58,484 nt of DNA from the NCBI RefSeq assembly GCF_013870525.1, contig NZ_JACBXD010000050.1, forward strand, positions 1-58,484. The letters are read 5' to 3'. The DNA comes from Amycolatopsis pittospori. Its GTDB lineage: Bacteria; Actinomycetota; Actinomycetes; Mycobacteriales; Pseudonocardiaceae. Shown here piece by piece: positions 1 through 8,375 of the stretch (its first letter is position 1; each line of letters begins with the position of its first letter). Below the pieces are notes generated by a model. The model did not search any database and was not told the origin of the DNA. It saw nothing but the letters and a program-made list of their open reading frames with translations. The position numbers and the translations under genes are program-made.

Positions 1-212
1 CGGCCGGGCTGAACCTGCCCGATAGCACCCTCGACGCGCTGGTCGAAGAGACCGTCGAGCACGCCGTCCGGGTCGCGGCCGAGCAACGCGCCCGCGAGCA
101 GCTGTCCGAAGCGGACCTGCCCGGTCTGGAACTGCCCGACCTCACCGACGGGGTCGACGTCGCCGCGCTCTACGACCTCGCCGAAGCGCTGACCGAGCAG
201 GGGGTGCGCTGA
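1..212 (+). CDS. ArsA-like ATPase, C-terminal fragment (5' end outside window)
   Basis: An open frame runs from the window edge to a TGA at 210-212 and encodes about 69 residues. The visible part is Leu/Glu-rich and ends in GVR. It has no catalytic motif, because the nucleotide-binding part would lie upstream. Its stop overlaps the start of the next gene by one base (TGATG), so the two are probably translationally coupled. In mycobacteria the gene before the second ArsA-like ATPase is its paralogue (Rv3679/Rv3680, a Get3-like pair). The assignment rests on this position rather than on motifs. Confidence 0.6.
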   Translation, partial: AGLNLPDSTLDALVEETVEHAVRVAAEQRAREQLSEADLPGLELPDLTDGVDVAALYDLAEALTEQGVR

Positions 213-1342
213 TGTCGGACCTCCTGGAGATCGACAAGCTGATCGACGATCCGGAGAGCAGGGTCATCGTCTGCTGCGGGTCCGGCGGTGTCGGCAAGAC
301 GACCACCGCGGCGGCGCTCGCGTTGCGCGCGGCCGAACGCGGACGGCAGACGGTGGTGCTCACCATCGACCCGGCGCGGCGGCTGGCGCAGGCTCTCGGC
401 CTGCGCGAACTGGGCAACCACCCGAAGCAGGTGCAGGTCGAGGGCTTCGAGCCCAAGGGCGAACTCTGGGCGATGATGCTCGACATGCGCCGCACCTTCG
501 ACGACATGGTGCGCGTGCACGCCGGCCCGGAACGCGCCGAGCAGCTGCTGCAGAACCCCTTCTACCAGACCATTTCCACGTCGTTCTCCGGAACGCAGGA
601 GTACATGGCGATGGAGAAGCTGGGTCAGCTCGCCGCGACCGACGACTGGGACCTGATCATCGTCGACACCCCGCCGAGCCGGTCCGCGCTGGACTTCCTC
701 GACGCGCCGACGCGGCTTTCGAGCGCACTCGACGGGCGGATGATCCGGCTCCTCACCGGCCCCGCGAAGGCGGGCGGCTGGGGCTTGCGCAAGGTCGTCA
801 ACGCCGGGTTCTCGATGTTCGCGAAGGCCGTTTCGACGATCATCGGCGGGCAGTTGCTGACCGACGCTTCGGCGTTCATGCAGGCCTTCGACAGCATGTT
901 CGGCGGCTTCCGCGAACGCGCGCGCAAGACGGCCGAGCTGCTGCGGTCCGGCGGGACGTCGTTCCTCGTGGTGGCCGCACCGGAGCCGGACGCGCTGCGC
1001 GAGGCGTCCTATTTCGTGGAGCGGCTTTCGGAGGAGAGCATGCCGCTGGCCGGGCTGGTCGCGAACCGGACGCATCCGGTGCTCGCCGCGCTGTCCGGCC
1101 CGGAGGCCGTCGCGGCCGCCGAGCAACTGGCGAAGAGCGAGACCAGCGCGCCGCTGGCCGAAGCCGTCCTCCGCCTGCACGCGGACCGGGTCGCGCTGGC
1201 CGAACGAGAAACGCGGCTGCTCGCCAGGTTCACGCGGGCTCATCCCGAGGTCCCGCTGGTGCGGGTGCCCGCGCTCCCCAGTGACGTGCACGATCTCGAA
1301 GGCCTGCGCGACATCGGGACCAAGCTGGGTGCCCGGTCCTGA
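212..1342 (+). CDS. ArsA/Get3-like ATPase (Rv3680-like)
   Basis: This 376-residue soluble P-loop ATPase belongs to the anion-transporting/Get3 branch of the SIMIBI NTPases. A deviant Walker A, GSGGVGKTT, lies at residues 23-31 and a switch motif, DTPP, at 152-155; a TIDPARR segment follows strand 2. It starts with ATG inside the stop of the preceding ATPase gene, as expected for two subunits of one complex. There are no arsenite-binding cysteines of the kind found in arsenic ArsA, and no arsB/arsR nearby, so arsenic export is unlikely. Actinobacterial relatives have been proposed to act as Get3-like chaperones. A hairpin terminator follows and separates it from convergent whiB4. Confidence 0.88.
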   Translation: MSDLLEIDKLIDDPESRVIVCCGSGGVGKTTTAAALALRAAERGRQTVVLTIDPARRLAQALGLRELGNHPKQVQVEGFEPKGELWAMMLDMRRTFDDMVRVHAGPERAEQLLQNPFYQTISTSFSGTQEYMAMEKLGQLAATDDWDLIIVDTPPSRSALDFLDAPTRLSSALDGRMIRLLTGPAKAGGWGLRKVVNAGFSMFAKAVSTIIGGQLLTDASAFMQAFDSMFGGFRERARKTAELLRSGGTSFLVVAAPEPDALREASYFVERLSEESMPLAGLVANRTHPVLAALSGPEAVAAAEQLAKSETSAPLAEAVLRLHADRVALAERETRLLARFTRAHPEVPLVRVPALPSDVHDLEGLRDIGTKLGARS

Positions 1343-1347
1343 AATCC

Positions 1348-1394
1348 GTGAAGGACCCCTTCCCTACCTTGGACTCAGGGAAGGGCGCCTTCAC
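1348..1394. terminator. bidirectional hairpin between ArsA-like gene and whiB4
   Basis: Two 18-nt arms (1348-1365 and 1377-1394, GTGAAGG...CCTTCCCT type) pair with two mismatches around an 11-nt loop. It sits 5 nt after the ATPase stop and 10 nt beyond the whiB4 stop on the other strand, so it can serve both genes. There is no T-tract, which is common in high-GC actinomycetes. Related GTGAAGG/GAAGGGA hairpins occur at 35839-35880 and 35908-35960. Confidence 0.75.
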
Positions 1395-1404
1395 GAATTC
1401 CTGA

Positions 1405-1722
1405 TCACGAGACTCGGACGCGTACGTCTTCCTCTTCGTCTATCCCAGTGAAACTGCGCTTCGCCGCTTCAAGCAGGTCCGCCCAGCTGGTCACGTCCGG
1501 CCGCCGCCTCAGCAGCGCCCGCCGTTCCCGTTCTGTCATACCTCCCCAGATACCGAAGTTGATCCGGCCATCGAGCGCTTCGGCGAGGCATTCCGTCCTG
1601 ACCGGGCAACCGAGGCAGACCGCCTTGGCCCGGTTCTGTTCCGCCCCCCGGACGAACAAACCATCCGGATCGGTGTCGCGGCACGACGCATTGATTCGCC
1701 AGCTCGACTGGTTGGTTTCCAT
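1405..1722 (-). CDS. whiB4: WhiB-family iron-sulfur redox regulator, WhiB4-like
   Basis: This 105-residue WhiB protein has the four cluster-binding cysteines C14, C36, C39 and C45 (C-x21-C-x2-C-x5-C), followed by the turn GIWGG at 57-61 and a basic segment (RALLRRRP) that would contact DNA. These bind a [4Fe-4S] cluster that senses oxygen, NO or thiol redox state. Its place between the ArsA-like pair and ponA2 is that of M. tuberculosis WhiB4 (Rv3681c), a redox repressor of antioxidant genes. The start is supported by a G-rich Shine-Dalgarno stretch just upstream. Several oxidative-stress genes lie within 15 kb (Dps, Ohr, catalase/Fur); that they are targets is inference only. Confidence 0.93.
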   Translation of the reverse strand: METNQSSWRINASCRDTDPDGLFVRGAEQNRAKAVCLGCPVRTECLAEALDGRINFGIWGGMTERERRALLRRRPDVTSWADLLEAAKRSFTGIDEEEDVRVRVS

Positions 1723-2072
1723 ACCCCCAGCTCCCTACCCTGGTGTTCGACACACCACGGGGGGACGAAAAGCGTGCGCTCCTGCCCCCATGAGCGTGTC
1801 TCACTTGTGCTCACGTCGGTTGAACCCGGCACCTCCCCGGCGCCGGTGCCTCCGTTCGGACGAATGCGACTGCCGCTCGCACTCACCCGTCTGTCGGCTT
1901 TTTCATACGTGAGACGTTGACGGACTGTAAGGGCCCTCGGTTCCCTCCGCCAAGCCCTAGAATGCCTCCCATTACCAGAAGTCACCGCATGGGGTCGGTT
2001 TTGTCACCGAATTAGCACCGACAGCGAGGTGACGTCACGGTGGGCTAACGGCATCCGCGTACCCTGGTCCGC
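1723..2072. other. divergent intergenic region between whiB4 and ponA2
   Basis: These 350 bases hold no convincing gene and must contain both promoters. Near the ponA2 side there is a perfect 10-nt palindrome, GTGACGTCAC, at 2029-2038. GTCACC is repeated at 1981 and 2003. The hexamer TACCCT at 2060-2065 ends 7 nt before the ponA2 GTG, and no Shine-Dalgarno sequence lies between, which suggests a leaderless ponA2 mRNA. No whiB4 promoter could be fixed with confidence. Confidence 0.5.
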
Positions 2073-4241
2073 GTGCGCAAAACGGACGGTCTGCTGAAGC
2101 TCATTGGCCTGTGTGTGCTCGCTGGGGTGCTGGTCGCGGGGATGTTGTTCCCGGTGGCGGGCGCGGCGGGAGTGATCTCGAACCAGGCGAGCGAGACCGT
2201 GGACAAGACGTCTTCGGACCTTGCGGACATACCGCCGCCCCTGGTGACGACCATCACGGACAACACCGGCAAGCAGATCGCGACGCTGTACAAGCAGTAC
2301 CGCATCCCCACCACCGAGGCGCAGATCAACGACGCCATGAAGTGGGCGCTGATCTCGGTCGAGGACAAGCGCTTCTACGAGCACAACGGGGTGGACTGGA
2401 AGGGCACGCTGCGCGCCGCGGTCAGCAACAGCACCGGCGGTGACACGCAGGGCGCCTCGACGCTGACCCAGCAGTACGTCAAGAACTACCTGATCAACGT
2501 CGTCTACCGGGACGACAAGCCGGGCCAGAAGCGCGCACAGGAGCAGTCGGTCGCCCGGAAGCTGAAGGAAGCCCGCATCGCGATCCAGCTGGAAACCAAG
2601 CTGAACAAGATGCAGATCCTGACCGGCTACCTGAACGTCGTGGAGTTCTCGCGCGAGATCTTCGGCGTCGGCGCCGCCGCGCAGGCGTACTTCAACACCC
2701 CCGTGGACAAGCTGACCGTGCCGCAGGCGGCGCTGCTGGCCGGCCTGGTGAACAACCCGATCCAGAACGACCCGTGGAAGAACCCGGCGAAGGCGACCGA
2801 GCGGCGCAACCTGGTGCTGGACCGCATGGTCGACAACCAGAAGCTCGGGAAGGCGGACGCGGAGCGCTTCAAGGCCGAGCCGCTGGGCGTGACCGAAGGC
2901 GGCCCGCAGAAGCCCGCGTCGAACTGCACCGGCGCCGGTACGGAGAACGGTTTCTTCTGCCAGTACGTCGAGGACTACCTCCTCAAGTCCGGTATGACGA
3001 AGGACGACCTCTACACCGGCGGCTACGTCGTCAAGACCACTTTGGACGAACGGGCCAACCACGAAGCCAAGATGTCGGCCGAGGCCCAGGTCAAGAAGAC
3101 CCAGGACAACGTCGCGAACACGCTTTCGCTGGTGAAGCCGGGCAAGAACCGGCATGAGGTGGTGGCGCTCGCGGCGAACCGCGACTACGGCCTCGACGAA
3201 TCACAGGGGCAAACGACTTACGCGTTGCCGTCGGGCGTCTACAACACCGCCGGCGCGGGATCGTCGTACAAGGTCTTCACCGCCGCCGCCGCGCTGGAAG
3301 CCGGCGCGGCCGGGATCAACAGTCCCTTGCCGGTGCCCAACTTCTACACCTCCAACGTCTTCGCCGGTGGTGGCAACAAGTGCGCCCCGACCGGGCCGCC
3401 GCTGCGCTCACGCTGGTACTGCCTCGGCAACGCGGGCGACTACGAAGCGGCCGGCGGGAACATGTCGCTGCAGCAGGCGCTGCAGACCTCGCCGAACACC
3501 GCGTTCGTGATCCTCGAAGAGAGGATCGGGAACACCGGCCCGGTCGTGGAGATGGCGCGCAAACTCGGGATGCGCGAGACCATGGCCAGCAACCTCGGCG
3601 GCGGCGCCGTCGACCCGAACTCCGACAACGCGAGCGTCAACACCAGCCAGCTCCAGGCGTACGGCCCGAGGCCCGGCTGGGCCGGAACGGGTGCGTTCAC
3701 ACTCGGCGTGAGCCCGCTGAGCGGACTCGAACTGGCGAACGTCGGTGCCACGATCATGAGCGGCGGCGTCTGGTGCCCGCCGACACCGCTGTCCGGCGTC
3801 ACCGACCGGGACGGAAAGCCGGTCCCCGTCAAGGAAGCCGCCTGCGAACAGGTGGTGCCCGAAGGCCTCGCCAACACCCTGGCCGTCGGCATGAGCAAGG
3901 ACGACCTGCCCGGTGGTACGGCGAACGTCGCCGCGCGGGGCGTCAACTGGACGCGGCCGATGATCGGCAAGACCGGTACGACCCAGAACAACGGCTCGGC
4001 GGCGTTCCTCGGCGCGACCCCGCAGCTCGCGGGCGCGGCGATGGTCTTCCGGCCGAAGGGTGGAAGTGGCGGTCTGTGCTACCTCGGCCCGGGTAACGTG
4101 ACCACTCGCGGCTGCGAAAACATGTTCGGCGGCAAGACGCCGGCGCAGACCTGGTTCGGGGCGATGTCGAAGATCCTCGAAGGCCAGGAACCCGCGCCGC
4201 TGCCGCCGCCGGACCCGAAGTACATGGGCGGCGGACGCTGA
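2073..4241 (+). CDS. ponA2: bifunctional class A penicillin-binding protein (PonA2-like)
   Basis: This 722-residue cell-wall synthase polymerises lipid II (GT51) and cross-links peptides (transpeptidase). A short cytoplasmic tail and one membrane segment (about residues 8-30) anchor it. The GT51 catalytic region contains EDKRFYEH at 97-104. The transpeptidase has SxxK as SSYK at 397-400, SPN at 473-475 and KTG at 633-635. The protein ends in a Pro-rich tail and lacks the C-terminal PASTA domain found in the mycobacterial protein. The start is GTG, probably leaderless. It lies divergent to whiB4 and upstream of the phosphoesterase, as in mycobacteria. Confidence 0.93.
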   Translation: MRKTDGLLKLIGLCVLAGVLVAGMLFPVAGAAGVISNQASETVDKTSSDLADIPPPLVTTITDNTGKQIATLYKQYRIPTTEAQINDAMKWALISVEDKRFYEHNGVDWKGTLRAAVSNSTGGDTQGASTLTQQYVKNYLINVVYRDDKPGQKRAQEQSVARKLKEARIAIQLETKLNKMQILTGYLNVVEFSREIFGVGAAAQAYFNTPVDKLTVPQAALLAGLVNNPIQNDPWKNPAKATERRNLVLDRMVDNQKLGKADAERFKAEPLGVTEGGPQKPASNCTGAGTENGFFCQYVEDYLLKSGMTKDDLYTGGYVVKTTLDERANHEAKMSAEAQVKKTQDNVANTLSLVKPGKNRHEVVALAANRDYGLDESQGQTTYALPSGVYNTAGAGSSYKVFTAAAALEAGAAGINSPLPVPNFYTSNVFAGGGNKCAPTGPPLRSRWYCLGNAGDYEAAGGNMSLQQALQTSPNTAFVILEERIGNTGPVVEMARKLGMRETMASNLGGGAVDPNSDNASVNTSQLQAYGPRPGWAGTGAFTLGVSPLSGLELANVGATIMSGGVWCPPTPLSGVTDRDGKPVPVKEAACEQVVPEGLANTLAVGMSKDDLPGGTANVAARGVNWTRPMIGKTGTTQNNGSAAFLGATPQLAGAAMVFRPKGGSGGLCYLGPGNVTTRGCENMFGGKTPAQTWFGAMSKILEGQEPAPLPPPDPKYMGGGR

Positions 4242-4397
4242 CCTTCTACGGTCGCGTTCACCAGCGCGAATTACCGTTAGTCACTCGAATTTAACTTTCA
4301 GTGAGCACGTGGCGGCCTTCCGAGGAACGTCGGTCGACGGAATCATGTCGATTGATCACCACACCCCTCGCCGACCACGCAAAGTGAAGAAAAGAGG

Positions 4398-4431
4398 CCA
4401 TTCCAGCGATTTTCAGCCATCGCCGGAATGG
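4398..4431. terminator. hairpin after ponA2 / before phosphoesterase
   Basis: Arms CCATTCCAGCGAT (4398-4410) and ATCGCCGGAATGG (4419-4431) pair over 13 bp with one mismatch around an 8-nt loop. It lies 156 nt after the ponA2 stop and 41 nt before the phosphoesterase start, next to that gene's presumed promoter. It is either a delayed terminator or an operator-like element. Confidence 0.45.
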
Positions 4432-4459
4432 GGGCGGACGATCACCCCGGATGAGCACG

Positions 4460-4465
4460 TAAACT
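4460..4465 (+). promoter_or_regulatory. -10 hexamer TAAACT for a leaderless start
   Basis: TAAACT ends 7 nt before the GTG at 4473 and no ribosome-binding site intervenes, so transcription should begin at or next to the start codon. The -35 position (around 4437-4442) is weak. Confidence 0.5.
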
Positions 4466-4472
4466 GGACATT

Positions 4473-5453
4473 GTGAGCACGCTCAGTAACACCAGGACTT
4501 CCGGAGCGACAGTACGGCGCTTGGCCGTGGGAACCGTCGCTCTGGGAGCCGCGACCCTCGGTTACGCCGTCGGGATCGAAAGGCGCCGGTGGACGCTTCG
4601 CACCGCGGAGATCCCGGTCCTCTCCGCAGGGGCGAAGCCCTTCACGATCCTCCACATCTCTGACCTGCACATGCTGCCCGGTCACGTCAGCAAACAACGC
4701 TGGGTAGCCGCCCTCGACGAACTCGAACCGGACCTGGTGGTCAACACCGGTGACAACCTGTCACATCACCAGGCCGTCCCGTCCGTCCTGCGCGCACTCG
4801 GCCCCCTGCTGAACCGGCCCGGCGTGTTCATCTTCGGCAGCAACGACTACTACGCACCGAAGCCGAAGAACCCCGCGCGCTACCTCATGCCCAAGGGCAA
4901 GAAGAAGCGGATCCACGGCGAACACCTGCCGTGGCGGGACCTTCGCGCCGCCTTCGTCGAGCACGGCTGGGACGACCTCACGCACGTCCGCCGCACCATC
5001 GAGGTCGCCGACCAGTACGTCTTCACCGCCGGAGTCGACGACGCCCACCTCCGCCGCGACCGCTACGCCGACATCGCGGGCCCGGTCGACACCGCGGCCG
5101 CCGTGCGCATCGGCGTCACGCACTCCCCGGAGCCCCGCGTCCTCGACGAGTTCGCGGGCGACGGCTACGACCTCGTCCTCGCCGGCCACACCCACGGCGG
5201 GCAACTCCGCATCCCGGGCTACGGCGCACTCGTCACCAACTGCGAACTCGACCGCACCCGGGCCCGCGGCGCGTCGCGCTGGGGCGCCCAGATGTGGCTG
5301 CACGTCTCCGCCGGACTGGGCACCTCGCCGTACGCTCCGGCCCGCTTCGCGTGCCCGCCGGAGGCCAGCCTGCTGACCCTCGTCCCACGGGGCACCACCA
5401 GCGCGGATCACCGGAAAGCATCCCCCCGCAAAGCCCGAAACACGGTCCGCTAA
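4473..5453 (+). CDS. membrane-anchored calcineurin-like metallophosphoesterase (Rv3683-like)
   Basis: This 326-residue protein carries the dimetal phosphoesterase motifs in order: D64-x-H66 (ISDLH), GD at 93-94 (NTGDN), the G-x-N-D variant FGSNDYY around 121-127, a later THSPEP, and the distal AGHTHGGQ. An N-terminal hydrophobic stretch (about 18-34) suggests a membrane anchor. The substrate is unknown. Relatives of this type are often annotated as acting on envelope precursors, which fits the ponA2 neighbour. The basic C-terminal tail (HRKASPRKARN) is poorly conserved in character. The GTG start fits a TAAACT hexamer 7 nt upstream. Confidence 0.85.
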   Translation: MSTLSNTRTSGATVRRLAVGTVALGAATLGYAVGIERRRWTLRTAEIPVLSAGAKPFTILHISDLHMLPGHVSKQRWVAALDELEPDLVVNTGDNLSHHQAVPSVLRALGPLLNRPGVFIFGSNDYYAPKPKNPARYLMPKGKKKRIHGEHLPWRDLRAAFVEHGWDDLTHVRRTIEVADQYVFTAGVDDAHLRRDRYADIAGPVDTAAAVRIGVTHSPEPRVLDEFAGDGYDLVLAGHTHGGQLRIPGYGALVTNCELDRTRARGASRWGAQMWLHVSAGLGTSPYAPARFACPPEASLLTLVPRGTTSADHRKASPRKARNTVR

Positions 5454-5481
5454 ACTTCTCCTCGACCCGCTAAGAAGTATC

Positions 5482-5555
5482 CGGGGTGTGGCGCAGCTTG
5501 GTAGCGTGCCTCGTTCGGGTCGAGGAGGTCGTGGGTTCGAATCCCGCCACCCCGA
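5482..5555 (+). tRNA. tRNA-Pro (anticodon CGG)
   Basis: A full cloverleaf can be folded: acceptor CGGGGTG/CACCCCG plus discriminator A, D-arm with AGCTTGGTA loop, anticodon stem CCTCG/CGAGG enclosing TTCGGGT (anticodon CGG, reads CCG), and T-arm with loop TTCGAAT. It is 74 nt long and the CCA end is not encoded. A strong hairpin follows at 5564-5603. No integrase or attachment-site duplication is visible next to it. Confidence 0.95.
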
Positions 5556-5563
5556 CGCAAGAT

Positions 5564-5603
5564 CGAAAGGGCCTTGCTCGCTCACGCGAGCAAGGCCCTT
5601 TCG
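5564..5603 (+). terminator. terminator of tRNA-Pro
   Basis: Perfect 17-bp arms (CGAAAGGGCCTTGCTCG at 5564-5580 and its complement at 5587-5603) enclose a 6-nt loop. It begins 8 nt after the tRNA. Confidence 0.85.
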
Positions 5604-5625
5604 CGTTACCCACCCTCTCTGCCGA

Positions 5626-5709
5626 TGACGTCCGTCTGATCACGCGTGCCGTCCGCCTGATCACGCTTGCCGTCCGTCTGATCACGCGTGACGTCCGTCT
5701 GGTCACGTG
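5626..5709. repeat. four tandem 21-bp repeats between tRNA-Pro and methyltransferase gene
   Basis: The unit TGACGTCCGTCTGATCACGC(G) repeats four times (5626-5646, 5647-5667, 5668-5688, 5689-5709) with one to three changes each. Units 1-3 contain the palindrome TGATCA spaced exactly 21 bp, about two helical turns. The array ends 14 nt before the methyltransferase stop (opposite strand). No coding role is evident. Confidence 0.85.
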
Positions 5710-5723
5710 AGGCGTGGGCCGGG

Positions 5724-6413
5724 TTAGCGGGTGGCGAGGAGTTCGATCCAGCATTGGGCGAAATCGCCGTCGCCGGAGCGGGCCCAGGACCAGGCCGAGC
5801 GGGCGGCGGAGGCGAGCTGGTCGCGATCCGGGGTCGTCGCGGTTTCCAACGCGGTCACCAGACGTGCCTCGACGTAGGTCGCCAGCGCACGGTACGTCGT
5901 GTCGGTGCGGTAGCGGGTTTTCGTACGCACGTCGGTGAAACCGGTGGCCGTGACCGCGGCGGGGATCGACCGGCCGGCGAACGGATCGCCACCCGCGCGA
6001 CGGCACAACAGATAGTGCCCGCGAAGGGCGGCGTCCACGTTCGCCGTCTTCGGCCGGAGACGCGCCCGACTCCAGTCCGAAGTGGACAGTGCGAGCGAAC
6101 CGCCGGGACGAAGAACACGACGGAACTCGGCGAGTGCGGCGCCCGGATCCTTCAGATGCTCGAAAACGGCGTGCGCGAAGACCACGTCCACCGAAGCGTC
6201 GCCGAACGGGAGCGCGTGCGCGTCGGCGGTCAAAAAGTCCACTGTGGACGCACAGTGGCCGTCACCGATACCGAGGGTGATCGAACCCGGTCCGCAACCG
6301 ACGTCGACGACCCACATCCCCGGCCCGAACAGCGGTTGCGCGAACACGGCGCGTTCGACCGCCTGGCGCGCAGATCGCGCGGACACCGCGTCTCGCGCGT
6401 TTCCCTCCAGCAC
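5724..6413 (-). CDS. class I SAM-dependent methyltransferase
   Basis: This 229-residue Rossmann methyltransferase has motif I VVDVGCGPG near residues 26-34, the acidic/post-I region ADAHALPF, and post-motif VFEHLKDPGAALAEFRRVLR-type residues typical of the Methyltransf_11/25 (UbiE/Coq5-like) fold. The small-molecule substrate cannot be inferred. The frame stays open far upstream, but that part overlaps the divergent peptidase gene and is not credible. A GTG at 6413 (protein starting VLEGNARDAV) is preferred; GTG at 6422 is an alternative. The start is 39 nt from the divergent S9 peptidase, so the two share a promoter region. Confidence 0.8.
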   Translation of the reverse strand: MLEGNARDAVSARSARQAVERAVFAQPLFGPGMWVVDVGCGPGSITLGIGDGHCASTVDFLTADAHALPFGDASVDVVFAHAVFEHLKDPGAALAEFRRVLRPGGSLALSTSDWSRARLRPKTANVDAALRGHYLLCRRAGGDPFAGRSIPAAVTATGFTDVRTKTRYRTDTTYRALATYVEARLVTALETATTPDRDQLASAARSAWSWARSGDGDFAQCWIELLATR

Positions 6414-6452
6414 CCCGCACACAGTACGGCTCCGGAGTGGCAGGATCGAGGG

Positions 6453-8303
6453 GTGAGCACGCAGCCAGGCAACAAATATCCGTCCGCGGCGGTTCCGGAC
6501 CGCCTGTTCGACGACGCCGAAGCCGAGGCCAGGTGGCGGGCCCGCTTCCACGCGCCGCGCATCTCGGTCCCGGAGTGGGCCATCGACGCGCCGGACGCGA
6601 ACGTCTACGTCTCCAACGCCAGCGGCGTCTGGGAGGTCTACTCCTGGGATCGCTCGACCGGTGAGCACCGCCGCGTCACCGACCGGCCCAACGGCACCCT
6701 GCACGCGACCCCGTCCCCCGACGGCCGCTGGATCTGGTGGTTCAACGACACCGACGGCGACGAATTCGGCTCGTGGGTCCGCGAACCCTTCGCCGAAGCG
6801 GCGGGGGTCACCGCCGAACGCGCCGTCCCGGAAGTCCACGACGGCTACCCCGCCGGGCTCGAGATCGGCACCCGGGTGACCGCCGTCGGCGTTTCCACCG
6901 ACGACGGCAGCGCACTCTTCGCGCATATCGGCGGCGAGACCACGCGCTTCTACAGCCACGACGACGACGCCGGGATCGCGTCGCTTTCCCGCGACGAATC
7001 CCTGCTCGCGATCTCCCATTCCGAGCACGGTGATTCGCGACACCCCGCGCTGCGCGTCCTGTCGACGGACGGCTTCGGCACGGTTGCCGACAAGTGGGAC
7101 GGCGAAGGCAAGGGCCTCGGCGCGCTGGAATTCTCACCGGTCGCGGGTGACCAGCGGCTGCTGGTGCTGCATGAGCGGCGCGGCCGCGAGGAACTCCTGA
7201 TCTGGGACGTCGCCGCCGACACCGAGCGGGAGATCGAACTCGACCTGCCCGGCGAAGTGATCGCCGGTTGGTACCCGGACGCGCACGCGCTGCTGGTCGT
7301 GCACTTCCATCAGGGCCGCAGTTCCCTTCACCGGTACGACCTCGCGAGCGACGAATTGTCCTCTTTGGACACCCCGCAGGGCCGGATCGGCGGCGCCGGG
7401 GTGCGTCCCGACGGCACCGTCGAGTACTCGTGGTCCAGTGCCGCGAAGCCGACGGCGGTGCGCGCGCGGACAGCGGACGGCACCGACTCCGTACTGCTCG
7501 AACCGCCGGGCGACCGGGCACCGGAATCCGCTCCGGTCACCGACGCGTTCGTCGAGGGGATCGGCGGGCAGATCCACGCGCTGGTGTCCCGGCCGGTCGA
7601 CGCGCCCGAGGGTCCGCTGCCGACGATCTTCTCCCTGCACGGCGGGCCGCATTCCGCCGACGAGGACCGGTTCTCGGCCTATCGCGCGGTCTGGCTCGAC
7701 GCCGGATTCGCCGTCGTGGAGGTCAACTACCGCGGCTCGACCGGGTACGGCTCGGCCTGGCGCGACGCCATCGAAGGCCGCCCCGGCCTGACCGAACTCG
7801 AAGACGTCGCCGCCGTCCACGACTGGGCGGTCCAAAGTGGACTTTCCGACCCGGGGAAGTGCGTGGTGAACGGGGCTTCCTGGGGTGGTTATCTCTCCCT
7901 GCTGGCCCTGGGCACGCAGCCGGCGCGCTGGGCGGCCGGGGTCGCCGGAGTGCCTGTCGCGGACTACGTCGCCGCGTACGAGGACGAGATGGAGCAGCTC
8001 CGCTCGTTCGACAGGGCGCTGTTCGGCGGCTCGCCGGAAACGGTTCCGGCGGTGTACCAGGAATGTTCACCGATCACCTACGTCGAGGCGGTGACGGTGC
8101 CGGTGCTGGTGCTCGCCGGGGACAACGACCCGCGGTGCCCGATCCGGCAGGTCGAGAACTACCTCGACAGGCTCGCGAAGCGGGAGATCCCGTTCGAGTT
8201 CTACCGCTTCGACGCGGGCCACGGGTCGCTGGTGATCGCCGAGACGATCAAGCAGACGGCGATCGAGGTGTCGTTCGCGATGCGGGCGGTCGGGCTGCGC
8301 TGA
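6453..8303 (+). CDS. S9-family serine peptidase (acylaminoacyl/dipeptidyl peptidase type)
   Basis: This 616-residue protein has an N-terminal WD40-like beta-propeller (about residues 30-370) and a C-terminal alpha/beta-hydrolase peptidase domain. The nucleophile elbow is NGASWGGY, the acid is in AGDNDPRCP, and the histidine is in DAGHGS near the C terminus. HGGPH supplies the oxyanion region. No signal peptide is seen, so it is probably a cytoplasmic oligopeptidase. The start is GTG at 6453; upstream in-frame sequence is antisense to the methyltransferase and was excluded. A palindromic hairpin begins 6 nt after the stop. Confidence 0.9.
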   Translation: MSTQPGNKYPSAAVPDRLFDDAEAEARWRARFHAPRISVPEWAIDAPDANVYVSNASGVWEVYSWDRSTGEHRRVTDRPNGTLHATPSPDGRWIWWFNDTDGDEFGSWVREPFAEAAGVTAERAVPEVHDGYPAGLEIGTRVTAVGVSTDDGSALFAHIGGETTRFYSHDDDAGIASLSRDESLLAISHSEHGDSRHPALRVLSTDGFGTVADKWDGEGKGLGALEFSPVAGDQRLLVLHERRGREELLIWDVAADTEREIELDLPGEVIAGWYPDAHALLVVHFHQGRSSLHRYDLASDELSSLDTPQGRIGGAGVRPDGTVEYSWSSAAKPTAVRARTADGTDSVLLEPPGDRAPESAPVTDAFVEGIGGQIHALVSRPVDAPEGPLPTIFSLHGGPHSADEDRFSAYRAVWLDAGFAVVEVNYRGSTGYGSAWRDAIEGRPGLTELEDVAAVHDWAVQSGLSDPGKCVVNGASWGGYLSLLALGTQPARWAAGVAGVPVADYVAAYEDEMEQLRSFDRALFGGSPETVPAVYQECSPITYVEAVTVPVLVLAGDNDPRCPIRQVENYLDRLAKREIPFEFYRFDAGHGSLVIAETIKQTAIEVSFAMRAVGLR

Positions 8304-8309
8304 CGTGTC

Positions 8310-8356
8310 ATGAACGGACCTTTCATAACAAATCCTGTTATGAAAGGTCCGTTCAT
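8310..8356. terminator. perfect hairpin between convergent S9 peptidase and tautomerase genes
   Basis: Arms of 21 nt (8310-8330 and 8336-8356), ATGAACGGACC...CATAACA and its exact complement, flank a 5-nt loop. The outer ATGAACGG core is shared with the palindromes at 10691-10745, 22782-22840 and 55860-55906. Confidence 0.85.
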
Positions 8357-8375
8357 AACACAGCGAGGGTCGGGG

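Noticed and set aside
212..1342. Arsenite efflux ATPase
   Set aside because: No arsenite-binding cysteine triad and no ars genes; synteny supports the Get3-like pair.
5482..5709. tRNA-Pro as an integration site with the 21-bp repeats as att
   Set aside because: No integrase, no duplicate of the tRNA 3' end and no mobile genes were found on either side.
5626..5709. CRISPR array
   Set aside because: The four units are contiguous with no unique spacers and no cas genes are present.
5724..7043. A 439-residue minus-strand frame that joins the methyltransferase to upstream sequence
   Set aside because: Only the last 229 residues show a protein family; the rest is antisense to the S9 peptidase gene, whose domains are clear.
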